In this document: one piece after another, positions 9,083-17,916 of the stretch
How positions within the stretch are numbered: position 1 is the first letter of the stretch
Layout: each line of letters starts with the position of its first letter
Notes under the pieces: model-generated
Databases searched by the model: none
What the model saw: the letters and a program-made list of their open reading frames with translations, nothing else
What the model was told of the DNA's origin: nothing
Translations under genes and position numbers: made by a program
Assembly: GCA_020350205.1 (NCBI GenBank)
Contig: CP070707.1
Span: 935,596-977,602 of the forward strand
Direction: 5' to 3'
DNA from: a bacterium
GTDB taxonomy: Bacteria > Calditrichota > Calditrichia > RBG-13-44-9
Length of the DNA: 42,007 bases

Positions 9083-10396
9083 TTACAGGAGTCTCAAAAT
9101 ATCATTATACATCACAAAGACAATAAGCAATAGAAGAATTGCCATACCTACCTGCTGAATTTTCAGCTTGGTGCGGGTACTCAGTGGTTTTCTCCGAATC
9201 TCTTCCAGCAGAACAATCGTGATATGGCCTCCATCCAGGGCTGGTATCGGCAAGATATTAATCAGTGCCAACATAATGCTCAGGTTGGCAATCAGTTCCA
9301 GCAAGCTGGAGAAGCTTACTTCTGCAAATTCAGCTGCAAGTTTGGTAATCATAATGGGACCACCCAACATATCCCGGGCTGATTTTTTACCAGTCACCAG
9401 CCACCATAAAGCTTTTATATTTAAACCTGTTATGAATACGGTTTTTTGAAATCCTTCATTGAGAGCAGCAAAAAAGGGAAGGGCTTCCCGTTCAATATAA
9501 ACGTTAATACCGATCTGTCCGACGATGAAATCCTTCCCGTTTTCGTCTATTTGAGAAACCGCTTCGGGCGTTATTGTCTTTGCAATAATTTGGCCGTTGC
9601 GTTCTATTTGAAAACCTAAGGGTTGGTTTGCATTATTACGGATAATTTCGGTCATTTCATCCCAGCTTGCCGTTGGCATATTCGCAATACTGATAATACG
9701 ATCGCCACGCTGTAAACCAGACCTGGAAGCTGGTGATTCGGGCAATATATTTCCCACCCGGGCAGGAGTTTGTGGTGCCATATCAAGCTGTTCTGAAGCA
9801 TTTTGAGCCAAAATTTCCGCTCCAAATATAACCTCCTGTACTTCGCCTGCCCTTTCTATAGTGAAAGTAATCTGATTTCCCAGATTAGAAATGTAATTTT
9901 CAATGACATCATTCCAGGTGTTTACCGGGGCATTGTTAATAGAAAGGATTTTATCTCCCACCTGGATGCCGGCAGATTGTGAAATACCATCTTCAATCAT
10001 ATACCCTACAGTCGTGGAAGGAATAACCTGCTGACCTTCAAAGTGCAGTAATCCACTCATGATGACCCATGCCAGGACAACATTCATGGTGACTCCCCCC
10101 ACCAGGATCAGGGTTTTCTGCCACCAATTTTTAGATGAAAATTCATAGGGGGCGCCGGTCAGCTTACTGGTATCCATGCTTTCATCGATCACCCCGGTCA
10201 TTTTTACGTAACCCCCGAACGGAATGGCTGAAATACAGTAATCGGTGTCCCCGATTTTTATTCCAAACAGGCGGGGAGGGAATCCGATGGAAAAACGTTC
10301 TACCCGCACTCCGAATAATTTGGCGAACAGAAAATGACCCAGTTCATGGAAAAAAACTAAAACACTGATAACAAAAAATATGGATAAATAACTCAT
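9083..10396 (-). CDS. rseP: RIP/site-2 zinc metalloprotease RseP
   Basis: RseP cleaves membrane-spanning anti-sigma factors and leftover signal peptides within the inner membrane. The 437 residues start with a transmembrane helix carrying the zinc site HELGH (His17, Glu18, His21). Two PDZ domains follow, near residues 125-185 and 205-280 (the second reads SPASRSGLQRGDRI). The C-terminal membrane part has LINILPIPALDGGH, whose Asp is the third metal ligand. All catalytic residues are present and length is normal. It closes the lpx cluster, a placement also seen in other Gram-negative bacteria, where rseP neighbours bamA and lpx genes. It lies 98 bases after the lipM-like gene. Confidence 0.95.
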   Translation of the reverse strand: MSYLSIFFVISVLVFFHELGHFLFAKLFGVRVERFSIGFPPRLFGIKIGDTDYCISAIPFGGYVKMTGVIDESMDTSKLTGAPYEFSSKNWWQKTLILVGGVTMNVVLAWVIMSGLLHFEGQQVIPSTTVGYMIEDGISQSAGIQVGDKILSINNAPVNTWNDVIENYISNLGNQITFTIERAGEVQEVIFGAEILAQNASEQLDMAPQTPARVGNILPESPASRSGLQRGDRIISIANMPTASWDEMTEIIRNNANQPLGFQIERNGQIIAKTITPEAVSQIDENGKDFIVGQIGINVYIEREALPFFAALNEGFQKTVFITGLNIKALWWLVTGKKSARDMLGGPIMITKLAAEFAEVSFSSLLELIANLSIMLALINILPIPALDGGHITIVLLEEIRRKPLSTRTKLKIQQVGMAILLLLIVFVMYNDILRLL

Positions 10397-10494
10397 TGAT
10401 TGACCATTCTCTTTATGTGCTGATTATTAGATGCATTTTATTCTGAAATGTTTCCTTTTCAGTACTTTTTTTTAATACTTATATCGCAACGTTA

Positions 10495-11352
10495 TCAGGG
10501 ATAAATTTGTTTCAAAGGTTTAAAGTTCTTTACGATCGAAAATTCCGCAGAATCCGTTAGATTTATTAATTTACTGTAAAGCCGCAGATTTTTCTGAACA
10601 GGATAAAAAGTAATTGCATATTCCTCGCAAAATTTATCGTGAATCGTTACCGCCAGCTCTGCTGCCTGCAGATTTTTCCGGTAATCCCATACTGAAGTGG
10701 TGTGCTTTACCATATAGTTTTTCATTTCTTTCTGACGTGAATCGGGCATGTTTAAAAAATCGACCAAATCCTGATGCTGAGATCCGAATAAAACTGATCC
10801 ATGCTGTAAAATAGCATTTTCATAGACTCGTTGAGCACTCCCGATGAGTTTTTTACCGGAAATTTCCACTTCAAATTTTGCTGATGTCGCAAAACAAAGA
10901 AAAGCCCGGTCGGTTTTATAAATGTTCCGGAAATCTGCCTGACTTGGTTCAAAAGATGCAGGTATTCCCATTTCCTGCAGTGCAAGTACAAAGGGAATGT
11001 GGATAAGGCGGTAGAAATCATGAATATCTAAATTTTTGTAGGGGTAAATAACACTATAGGTTAGTTCTGAGGCATGTAAAATCGCTCTTCCCCCGGTCGG
11101 TCTTCGAACCACATCGATTTTTTGATTCCGGCAGCGTTGTTGATCAATATCGGATTCATTTTGATGATATCCCAACGAAATGCAGGCTGGTTGCCAACCA
11201 TAAAACCGCAGTATTGGCCGATCTATTTCCTTTCCGAAGTTTCTGGCCAACCAGTGATCTGCCATCATATTATAATCGCCGGAATAATCCTGAAAGGACC
11301 AAAAATACCAGTCTGGGTGATCAAGCCTGTCCACGAAGGATTCCCCGCTCAC
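10495..11352 (-). CDS. lipoate/octanoate protein ligase family, LipM-like octanoyltransferase
   Basis: The 285-residue protein has the biotin/lipoate A/B ligase fold, with the substrate-binding motif RRPTGGRAILH and GKKLIGSAQR carrying the conserved lysine. Cys153 in AFLCFATSAKFEVEI occupies the place of the catalytic cysteine of LipM-type octanoyl-ACP transferases. That favours a LipM-like transfer from octanoyl-ACP over an ATP-dependent LplA role. The LplA C-terminal accessory domain is absent. The start is GTG and overlaps the 3' end of lpxA by 32 bases, so translation is probably coupled. Acyl-ACP as a shared donor with LpxA, LpxD and FabZ may explain why it is in this cluster; that link is inference. 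Confidence 0.8.
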   Translation of the reverse strand: MSGESFVDRLDHPDWYFWSFQDYSGDYNMMADHWLARNFGKEIDRPILRFYGWQPACISLGYHQNESDIDQQRCRNQKIDVVRRPTGGRAILHASELTYSVIYPYKNLDIHDFYRLIHIPFVLALQEMGIPASFEPSQADFRNIYKTDRAFLCFATSAKFEVEISGKKLIGSAQRVYENAILQHGSVLFGSQHQDLVDFLNMPDSRQKEMKNYMVKHTTSVWDYRKNLQAAELAVTIHDKFCEEYAITFYPVQKNLRLYSKLINLTDSAEFSIVKNFKPLKQIYP

Positions 11353-12103
11353 TCCGGTGAATAAAATCTACGATTTGCTGAATCTCTGGGAGAGATTTGA
11401 GTTCCTTTTTAATTCTATCTGTGGCTTCACTTACGGTATCATTGGATTGGTAAATCATCCGGTAGGCACGCTTGATTTCTAAAATAGATTCTTTGCTGAA
11501 TCCTTTTCTCTCCAAACCGATAAAATTGGTTCCCCCGTATCGGACCGGATCTCCCATAACTCGAATGTATGGAGGAATATCCTTGTTAACGCGTAATCCT
11601 CCCCCGACAAAGGCATGCTGGCCTATTTTAACGAACTGATGAATAGCTGTTAATCCGCCTATAGTTGCATATGAATCAATCTCCACATGTCCCCCCATAT
11701 TCACTGCGTTGGCGATGATAACATTATCACCAATCAGGCAGTCATGAGCTACGTGGACATAGGTCATAATAAAACAATTCTTTCCAATGGCCGATTTATA
11801 ATGATAGGTTGTCCCACGGTGTAAGGTTGAAAACTCTCTGATGATGGTATTTTCTCCTATTTCCAGGTAGGTTTTTTCGTTTTTGAATTTTAAGTCTTGC
11901 GGAGGGACACCCAGAACCGAATAATGGCCAACCTGGCAGTTTACTGCCAGTCGGGTACCGGAATCAATATATGCGCCGGTTCCAATCTTAACATTGTCCC
12001 CGATAATGACATCCTCATTAATGGTACTGAAGGCACCAATATCCACATTTTCGCCGATCTGTGCTTTGGGATCAATGAGTGCTGATGGATGAATTTTCCC
12101 CAA
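11321..12103 (-). CDS. lpxA: UDP-N-acetylglucosamine O-acyltransferase LpxA
   Basis: LpxA performs the first committed lipid A step, moving a 3-hydroxyacyl chain from ACP to UDP-GlcNAc in the cytoplasm. The 260 residues form a left-handed beta helix of hexapeptide repeats from the start to about residue 190. They include LGVPPQDLKFKNE and the catalytic histidine, His120, in HVAHDCLIGDN. A helical C-terminal domain follows (IGLERKGFSKESILEIKRAY). The start is TTG, supported by AAGGAG six bases upstream. It follows lpxC-fabZ by 19 bases, the usual order in this group. Chain-length specificity cannot be read reliably. Confidence 0.95.
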   Translation of the reverse strand: MGKIHPSALIDPKAQIGENVDIGAFSTINEDVIIGDNVKIGTGAYIDSGTRLAVNCQVGHYSVLGVPPQDLKFKNEKTYLEIGENTIIREFSTLHRGTTYHYKSAIGKNCFIMTYVHVAHDCLIGDNVIIANAVNMGGHVEIDSYATIGGLTAIHQFVKIGQHAFVGGGLRVNKDIPPYIRVMGDPVRYGGTNFIGLERKGFSKESILEIKRAYRMIYQSNDTVSEATDRIKKELKSLPEIQQIVDFIHRSERGILRGQA

Positions 12104-12122
12104 ATTTATCTCCTTGAAATGT

Positions 12123-13202
12123 TCACACTTCTTTTAGATCAAGTATGGCTGCCATCATTTCCGCCTCGGCAACCAGTTCCCCATCCACAAACGCCTTCCC
12201 TTGCATTTTAACGCTGGAGGTACGTTTTTTCAGCAGATCCAGTTCGAAAATCAATTGAGAGCCCGGAATTACCGGTTTACGGAAGCGAACATTATCCAAT
12301 CCCATGAAATACATCATTTTATCGCCGGGATTTTCCTCTGCATTCAGCAACATGATACCACCTGTTTGTGCCATCGCTTCAATAATTAAGACACCCGGCA
12401 TTATGGGATGTCCTGGAAAGTGTCCCTGAAAGAATTCTTCGTTTCCGGTAACATTTTTCAGACCGACAATCCGCTTGCCGGCTTCGAATTCGATAATCCG
12501 ATCGACCAGTAAAAAAGGATAGCGATGGGGAAGAATCCGTTGAATGGCTTCGAAGTCAAAGACAATACCCTTTCGTGCAACATCCTGATATTTACGGGTA
12601 AGTTGCTGTTTTTGAAAGAGCGATCTTAATCTTCGGGCAAATTCAATGTTACTTTTATGTCCCGGTCGTCCGGCTAAAATCTGACCTTTGATGGGGGCGC
12701 CTACTAAAAATAAATCACCTAATACATCTAAGACTTTATGCCGTGCCGGTTCGTTTTTAAAGCGGAGCTGGGTATTATTTAAAATCCCGTTCTCTCCGAT
12801 AAATACCTGTCCGTTTATATTGAGTGTCTCCCGAATTTTTTTCTGGTTGACTTCATCCAGCTTTTTGTCGCAAATAACCACGGCATTATTCAGGGTACCC
12901 CCTTTAATTAAATTTTGATCGATCAGAATTTCGACTTCATGCAGGAAACAGAAGGTCCGCGCCGGGGCAAATTCTACGATGAATTCCTTTTCCAGTGAAA
13001 ATAATCCTGAATGCTGACTCCCCAGGGCCGGATTTTTATAATCGATCATTGCTGAAATCCGAAAATCATCCAGCGGGAGAGCTATCAGATCTATTCCTCG
13101 TTTTTCGTCATGAAAATAGGTTGATTCTTCAATGATCAGATAGTTTTTTGGTTGTTCCTGCTCTACTAAACCGGCTTCCAGCAGAACATTCACAAAGGGC
13201 AT
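12123..13202 (-). CDS. lpxC-fabZ: LpxC C-terminal part fused to FabZ, downstream of an in-frame TAA
   Basis: This is the larger part of a bifunctional LpxC-FabZ protein, an arrangement typical of Bacteroidetes and relatives. Residues 1-200 are the rest of LpxC, with zinc ligands His155 and Asp159 in RHKVLDVLGDL and the loop AGRPGHKSN. Residues from about 210 are FabZ, the beta-hydroxyacyl-ACP dehydratase (LPHRYPFLLVDRI, then FQGHFPGHPIMPG with the catalytic His). The displayed start, ATG 13202 (MPFVNVLLEAG), is an internal methionine of the family and not a normal N-end. Between it and the N-terminal part lie 16 in-frame codons (RIEKDSPEPPVGDGSS) that match LpxC and then the TAA at 13251. A protein starting here could retain FabZ but would lack the LpxC N-terminal zinc ligand. 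It ends with TGA. Confidence 0.9.
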   Translation of the reverse strand: MPFVNVLLEAGLVEQEQPKNYLIIEESTYFHDEKRGIDLIALPLDDFRISAMIDYKNPALGSQHSGLFSLEKEFIVEFAPARTFCFLHEVEILIDQNLIKGGTLNNAVVICDKKLDEVNQKKIRETLNINGQVFIGENGILNNTQLRFKNEPARHKVLDVLGDLFLVGAPIKGQILAGRPGHKSNIEFARRLRSLFQKQQLTRKYQDVARKGIVFDFEAIQRILPHRYPFLLVDRIIEFEAGKRIVGLKNVTGNEEFFQGHFPGHPIMPGVLIIEAMAQTGGIMLLNAEENPGDKMMYFMGLDNVRFRKPVIPGSQLIFELDLLKKRTSSVKMQGKAFVDGELVAEAEMMAAILDLKEV

Positions 13203-13250
13203 AGAGCTGCCATCGCCAACCGGGGGCTCCGGAGAATCTTTTTCAATCCT

Positions 13251-13541
13251 TTAATTGTCAATTTCAAGCCCGGCAACGGCCGCCAGGACATGTTCCACGG
13301 TGTAAATGCTCACGTCATCTTTCTGAAAGTTTGTCCCGCGGAGACTGTCGATCCCATTATCGGGCGCTACAAAATCAACCAGTGCCGGAATCTCAAGATC
13401 CTTATTTACATCAGTCCGGACAAAGATAATGCCATGGTTTTCAGGTGCTGGCCGGAAGGTAATCGTCGAGGTTGACCCGGTATGTAAGCCTGTGCCGGTA
13501 TATGAAATTGTGGCGCCAATCGTCTTTTGCATTTTATTCAT
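13251..13541 (-). CDS. lpxC: LpxC N-terminal part, ended by a premature in-frame TAA
   Basis: LpxC deacetylates UDP-3-O-acyl-GlcNAc, the key control point of lipid A synthesis. This 96-codon frame holds the N-terminal half of its first domain. It includes GTGLHTG and YTVEHVLAAVAGLEIDN, with Glu83 as the general base and His84 as a zinc ligand. The frame stops at TAA (13253-13251) exactly where relatives continue with a hydrophobic residue. The next codons (RIEKDSPEPPVGDGSS) align without a gap to known LpxC, so a single base change, for example TTA to TAA, explains it. A GAGGAA ribosome motif precedes the ATG by nine bases. The other zinc ligands lie in the downstream fragment, so this piece alone cannot be catalytic. 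Confidence 0.92.
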   Translation of the reverse strand: MNKMQKTIGATISYTGTGLHTGSTSTITFRPAPENHGIIFVRTDVNKDLEIPALVDFVAPDNGIDSLRGTNFQKDDVSIYTVEHVLAAVAGLEIDN

Positions 13542-13750
13542 TGAAATGATTTCCTCACGTTAATGAGAAATAGTAGCCAATATGATTCGATCTTAATTCC
13601 GTAAATTAATAATTATTTTAATTTTTCCAAAGCAGAAATCCATTCATCAAGTTGCACGAGAACGCAGTATGCGGGGATTCCATGATTTCCAAGTTTACCT
13701 GCTGGTTGTTGACAGGTCCCATTCAATATTTATAAATTGGAGCAGTCGGT

Positions 13751-14776
13751 CTATTTTAACTGTTCAATCTCTTTTTCCAATTTCTGAATCCGCTTAAGAA
13801 GTTCCGGGAGTTGATTAATCACCGCTTCGATTCTTTTGGTACGCATAATCGGTCTGGCAGGATAACCAAAGATAATTTCCTTATCCGGCACATTTTTGGG
13901 AACACCGGATTGGGCCCCTATCTGGACATAGTTTCCGATGGTAATATGTCCCACCATTCCTACCTGACCGCCTACCATCACATGGTGCCCGATTTTGGTT
14001 GAGCCTGAAATACCTGATTGGGCAGCCATTACGGTCCATTCCCCAACCTCGACGTTGTGGGCAATATGCACCAGATTATCGAGCTTGACACCCTTTTTAA
14101 TAACTGTTTCTCCCATGGTAGCCCGATCGATGGTGCAATTAGCGCCAATCTCTACTTCATCTTCTATCAGTACCCGCCCGATCTGGGGAATTTTATGAAA
14201 TGTTCCTTCATAAGGTGCAAAGCCGAATCCATCACTGCCAATCACGGCTCCATTATGAAGGATGACACGGTCCCCGATCTGACAATTTTCCCGGATGGAT
14301 ACCAGCGGATAAAGTAATCCGTTTTTCCCGATTTCCACGTTATTCATGATTACACAACCATGTAAGATACGGGTTCCGTCACCAATCCTGCAATTTTCTC
14401 CGATGGTTACATGTGCACCAATGGCAACCTTTTTTCCCAGCTCTGCAGAAGGATGAATGACTGCCGTGGGGTGAATTCCCGGTTCCAGGATTTCTTTCGG
14501 TGGATTAAAAATGAGAAAGATCTGCAGGAAGCGGAAATAGACATCATCAACCCGTATCGCGGGAAGAGGGAGGTCATATTCCATTTTCTGGTCGATAATC
14601 ACCGCACTTGCTCTGGTTTGATCAAGAAAAGGTTTATATTTGGGATTTGCCAGAAAAGTAAGTTCTCCCTCTGCAGCAGAATCAATTTTTGCCGCCCCGT
14701 GGATACGGGTGGCGGAATCACCCACAATGTGGCCCTTTACTTTGCTTGCCAATTCCTTTAAAGTGAATTCAGGCAT
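13751..14776 (-). CDS. lpxD: UDP-3-O-acylglucosamine N-acyltransferase LpxD
   Basis: LpxD adds the second acyl chain, N-linked, to UDP-3-O-acylglucosamine using acyl-ACP. The protein has the LpxD-specific N-terminal uridine-binding domain ([15 protein letters not shown], then [14 protein letters not shown]). Hexapeptide repeats forming a left-handed beta helix follow, with the catalytic histidine in [11 protein letters not shown], and a C-terminal coiled helix ([16 protein letters not shown]). I place the start at ATG 14776, with AAGGA upstream; a TTG nine bases earlier overlaps that motif. Length is normal at about 341 residues. It follows a strong terminator, so it probably has its own promoter in the 14777-14881 gap. 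209 bases separate it from lpxC. Confidence 0.95.
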   Translation of the reverse strand: MPEFTLKELASKVKGHIVGDSATRIHGAAKIDSAAEGELTFLANPKYKPFLDQTRASAVIIDQKMEYDLPLPAIRVDDVYFRFLQIFLIFNPPKEILEPGIHPTAVIHPSAELGKKVAIGAHVTIGENCRIGDGTRILHGCVIMNNVEIGKNGLLYPLVSIRENCQIGDRVILHNGAVIGSDGFGFAPYEGTFHKIPQIGRVLIEDEVEIGANCTIDRATMGETVIKKGVKLDNLVHIAHNVEVGEWTVMAAQSGISGSTKIGHHVMVGGQVGMVGHITIGNYVQIGAQSGVPKNVPDKEIIFGYPARPIMRTKRIEAVINQLPELLKRIQKLEKEIEQLK

Positions 14777-14881
14777 GGATATCAATCCTTATATATTCTT
14801 GATTTATGTGATTAGAATATTTTTGGAAAATCAAATTATTATAAAAAAAAGCTAAATTCCAAATAAAGAAATAAATGTCAT

Positions 14882-14919
14882 AAAAAAGGCTGAAATATGG
14901 GAGCATATTTCAGCCTTTT
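14882..14919 (-). terminator. strong intrinsic terminator between ompH and lpxD
   Basis: A perfect 16-pair inverted repeat (AAAAGGCTGAAATATG, loop of four, CATATTTCAGCCTTTT) is followed on the minus strand by a run of six T. It lies 22 bases past the ompH stop. It is a textbook rho-independent terminator that divides the bamA-ompH unit from the lpx genes. Confidence 0.9.
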
Positions 14920-14941
14920 CTGGAACAATCGTAAACTTGTA

Positions 14942-15472
14942 TTACTGTTTGCTGAGTTCTTCAATAATTCGGTTTGTGATATCATACATCGGTTTTGCAT
15001 AAAGGACCGAACCGGGGACAACGTCGAGGATGTAATCATAATCTTCAGCTTCCCCGACTCTCTGGATTATCTGGTTAATCTTGTCATAAAGAGGTTGTGT
15101 TAGTTCCATATTTTTTTTGTATAATTCACCCTGAGGTCCCAGTTTTTGATAGCGGAATTGTTCAATATTCATCGCCAGTTCCTGAGCTTCTGATTCCTTT
15201 TCGGCTTTCTTTTCTGGACTCAATAAAAGGCTCTGGTTTTCAATTTCTTTCACAAGGGCCTCATACTGTTGCAGCATGGTGTTATATTCAGATTCATACC
15301 CTGCTCTGATCCCATCAAGTTTCTTTTGTACTTCCTGCGCCTCCGGAAATTCATTTAAAATCCTTTGGGAATCAATATAACGGATTTTGTTCTGAGCATA
15401 ACTCTGATTCCAGCCTAACAATACAATCAATAACAGAATAATGGTCCCACTGAACATTCGATAATTTTTCAC
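14942..15472 (-). CDS. OmpH/Skp-family periplasmic chaperone
   Basis: Skp-type proteins are trimeric, tentacle-shaped holdases that keep outer membrane proteins soluble in the periplasm. The 176-residue product has a cleavable signal peptide ending SYAQ. A short beta strand (IRYIDSQRILNEFPEAQ) is followed by a long coiled coil rich in Glu, Gln and Lys, and a C-terminal strand (YDYILDVVPGSVLY) completes the trimer body. The start is GTG with a perfect AGGAGG five bases upstream, which implies efficient translation. It directly follows bamA (53-base gap), the standard pairing. Confidence 0.9.
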   Translation of the reverse strand: MKNYRMFSGTIILLLIVLLGWNQSYAQNKIRYIDSQRILNEFPEAQEVQKKLDGIRAGYESEYNTMLQQYEALVKEIENQSLLLSPEKKAEKESEAQELAMNIEQFRYQKLGPQGELYKKNMELTQPLYDKINQIIQRVGEAEDYDYILDVVPGSVLYAKPMYDITNRIIEELSKQ

Positions 15473-15525
15473 TCTAACCTCCTGCGATTTAATTTTTTTA
15501 GTATAATTATGTTCTATAAGTAAAT

Positions 15526-17865
15526 TTAAAATCTTCCAAATTGAAAATGCGTTTTCCAGCGGCCAGTACGGAATCCCCTTGGAGTGAAATAGTCGACCCC
15601 GTATCCAAAATCAACCCCAATGATGCCGATCATCGGCATGAAAAGTCTTACCCCGAATCCCATCCCTCGCTTAAGGTCCTGCAGGTTTGTTTCGTCAAAG
15701 CTGTTCCAGACATTTCCAGCTTCCAGGAAAAATAGTCCGAATATGGTGGGATTGGGTGCAATTGGTATTCGAAATTCTGCGGAGAATTTAAACATAGACT
15801 TCCCACCCAGGGGTTGGCCGGAAGCACTGATGGGGCCAACCACACCCTCATCATATCCTCGTAAACCTTCCGAGAAACTCAGGCCTGATCCTCCCATATA
15901 GAATAATTCTCCGGGATTGATATAATAATTTTTATATAATCCGCTGATCACCCCCAACTTTGACTGGGTATATAAAACAAATCCTGCAAATGTGGGAATG
16001 TACCACTCAACAGTAAAAATGTTTTTCAGGTAATCTTCGTCACCTTGCAACGGTCCACCGGAAATCTCTGTCATTAATGAATATACAGAACCCTGGGACG
16101 GGAATTCCGGTCGATTCCGGCTGTCACGTTGAATAATTTGTGTCAGGCTGATCTGGGTCGTGGGTCGGTCATAGAATAAATAACTACTCAGCAAATCAGG
16201 GTCACGAACATTGAATATTTTGGTCTCTGCAACCCGAAATATCCAGTCACCGCGGAAATAATTATCGGGCCACTGAAAACGTCGCCCAAGTTGAATTGAT
16301 CCTCCGCGAACCGTACGATCCCATGGATAAAATCCTCCGCCGCTGCGGGTGTTGAACAGGGAGAATCCTGTCAGCGTCGGTGTATTAAAAGTCCAGGGCT
16401 CGGTAAAACTCAGTGAGATAGATCGATAATACCTTCCGAAATACCAGTCGAAAGCCAGACGTTGACCATCGCCACCCCCCAGCGGGTGGGCGAGGGAGAA
16501 ATTGTTTAGTGCTAATCCGACACTCCCGATCATACCATCGCGTTGACTGTAACCAGCAGACATATTGGCAGTATCAGTTGATTTTTCTTCTACATTCACT
16601 TCCAGGTTGATATGTTTGTCATCACCCTCAATTAATTTTACATCTGGAACAACATTGGCGAAATAGTTGAGTACCCATACGTCCCGGACACTTCTTTCCA
16701 GTTTGGCCCGGTTAAAAGTGTCTCCGGGATAGATTTTAAGTTCCCGGCGTACTACTTTCTCGTTCGTTTTCGTGTTTCCTGTGATAATGATTTCTTTAAT
16801 CCGGACGACACTTCCTTCATTAACGCGAATATTAATATCTACCGTATCTTCGCCGGCCGGAATTTCCAATGGCTGAATATTGGCAAACAGATACCCCTGG
16901 TTGTAATACAGATTTTGAATGTTTTCTCGGATACTTTTTTCGAAATCTTCCTGGTTGTAAATATCTCCCTTTTCAAATAACAACTGTGATCTTAATTCCT
17001 GTTCAGAAAAAACGGTATTTCCCTCGAATGTCACTGCTCCAAAATAATATTGCTGATTTTCATTGATGTGCACATCAATGAACATGTCTTTTTTATCTTC
17101 ACTGTAATAGAGAGAATCTTTAAGTATTTCAGCGTCTCGGAATCCTTTTTTACGGCAATAGAGAAGTAGATTTGACAAATCTTCCTGATACTTCTTTTCA
17201 TTAAAATCTGCACCGCGCCACCAACGGTCTTCCTTGATCCCCTTGAATTGCTTTTTCAGCTCCTTTTCGGTAAGAAAATTGTTTCCGAAAATGCGAATTT
17301 TTTTGACCTGAACTTTCTGACCTTCATCGATCTTAACCTCGGCCAGGACGGTATAGGTATCACGATAGACCGTATCGATGGTCACTTTGGCGAGAAGATA
17401 ACCCTCTTCCTTGTACTTCCGTATCAGATTTCTCTTTCCTTTATACATTTTGAATGGTGTTAAAACCATACCTTTGTAAAACTGTAATTCAGCATCGACA
17501 TCCTTTTTTTTCAACTTGTCATTTCCCTCAACAATCCAACCGTCGAGACGGGGAAACTCCTCCAGCTTGATTAACAGATCTAATCCACTGTAAGTTTGCC
17601 TCTCCACAAATATCTTTATATCGGAGAAGAGTTTCAGTGACCAGAGGTTTTTTACGGCTTTTTGGATATCTTCGGAAGTTATTTCCTCACCGGTCCGCAA
17701 TCCTGAATTTAACAAAATAATCGAAGAATCGGCCTTTTCGTTTCCTTCGATACGAATATTATTAATTTTGAATTTTTGAGGTTGTGCAAAGCCTGTCGCT
17801 CCAAACAGCAGGATGAAGAAGAAAGCAATTTGGAGATAATGTAATCGTCTCATAGATTCTGACAT
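15526..17865 (-). CDS. bamA: outer membrane protein assembly factor BamA
   Basis: BamA is the central beta-barrel of the machine that folds and inserts outer membrane proteins. After a signal peptide (LQIAFFFILLFGATGFAQ) come five POTRA domains, residues about 30-430. They show the repeated pattern of a strand with basic and Gly-Asn turns (IRIEGNEKADSS, VEGNDKLKKKDV, IRIFGNNFLTEKEL, VTFEGNTVFSEQEL, IIITGNTKTNEKV). The surface-antigen barrel follows to the end. A motif like VRGG in the barrel (TVRGGSIQLGRRF) and SEGLRGYDEG, carrying the lid-loop type RGY, are seen. The C-terminal residue is Phe (FQFGRF), the usual barrel signature. It lies between the tamB-like gene and ompH. Confidence 0.95.
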   Translation of the reverse strand: MSESMRRLHYLQIAFFFILLFGATGFAQPQKFKINNIRIEGNEKADSSIILLNSGLRTGEEITSEDIQKAVKNLWSLKLFSDIKIFVERQTYSGLDLLIKLEEFPRLDGWIVEGNDKLKKKDVDAELQFYKGMVLTPFKMYKGKRNLIRKYKEEGYLLAKVTIDTVYRDTYTVLAEVKIDEGQKVQVKKIRIFGNNFLTEKELKKQFKGIKEDRWWRGADFNEKKYQEDLSNLLLYCRKKGFRDAEILKDSLYYSEDKKDMFIDVHINENQQYYFGAVTFEGNTVFSEQELRSQLLFEKGDIYNQEDFEKSIRENIQNLYYNQGYLFANIQPLEIPAGEDTVDINIRVNEGSVVRIKEIIITGNTKTNEKVVRRELKIYPGDTFNRAKLERSVRDVWVLNYFANVVPDVKLIEGDDKHINLEVNVEEKSTDTANMSAGYSQRDGMIGSVGLALNNFSLAHPLGGGDGQRLAFDWYFGRYYRSISLSFTEPWTFNTPTLTGFSLFNTRSGGGFYPWDRTVRGGSIQLGRRFQWPDNYFRGDWIFRVAETKIFNVRDPDLLSSYLFYDRPTTQISLTQIIQRDSRNRPEFPSQGSVYSLMTEISGGPLQGDEDYLKNIFTVEWYIPTFAGFVLYTQSKLGVISGLYKNYYINPGELFYMGGSGLSFSEGLRGYDEGVVGPISASGQPLGGKSMFKFSAEFRIPIAPNPTIFGLFFLEAGNVWNSFDETNLQDLKRGMGFGVRLFMPMIGIIGVDFGYGVDYFTPRGFRTGRWKTHFQFGRF

Positions 17866-17916
17866 TTCTTTTATTTAAAAGCCCAATAACTTAATTTTTT
17901 CGATACTTTATTGCAA

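Noticed and set aside
13613..13726. A 37-codon minus-strand frame (TTG start) between lpxD and lpxC, ending QLDEWISALEKLK
   Set aside because: No ribosome site and too short to support; probably chance in an intergenic region.
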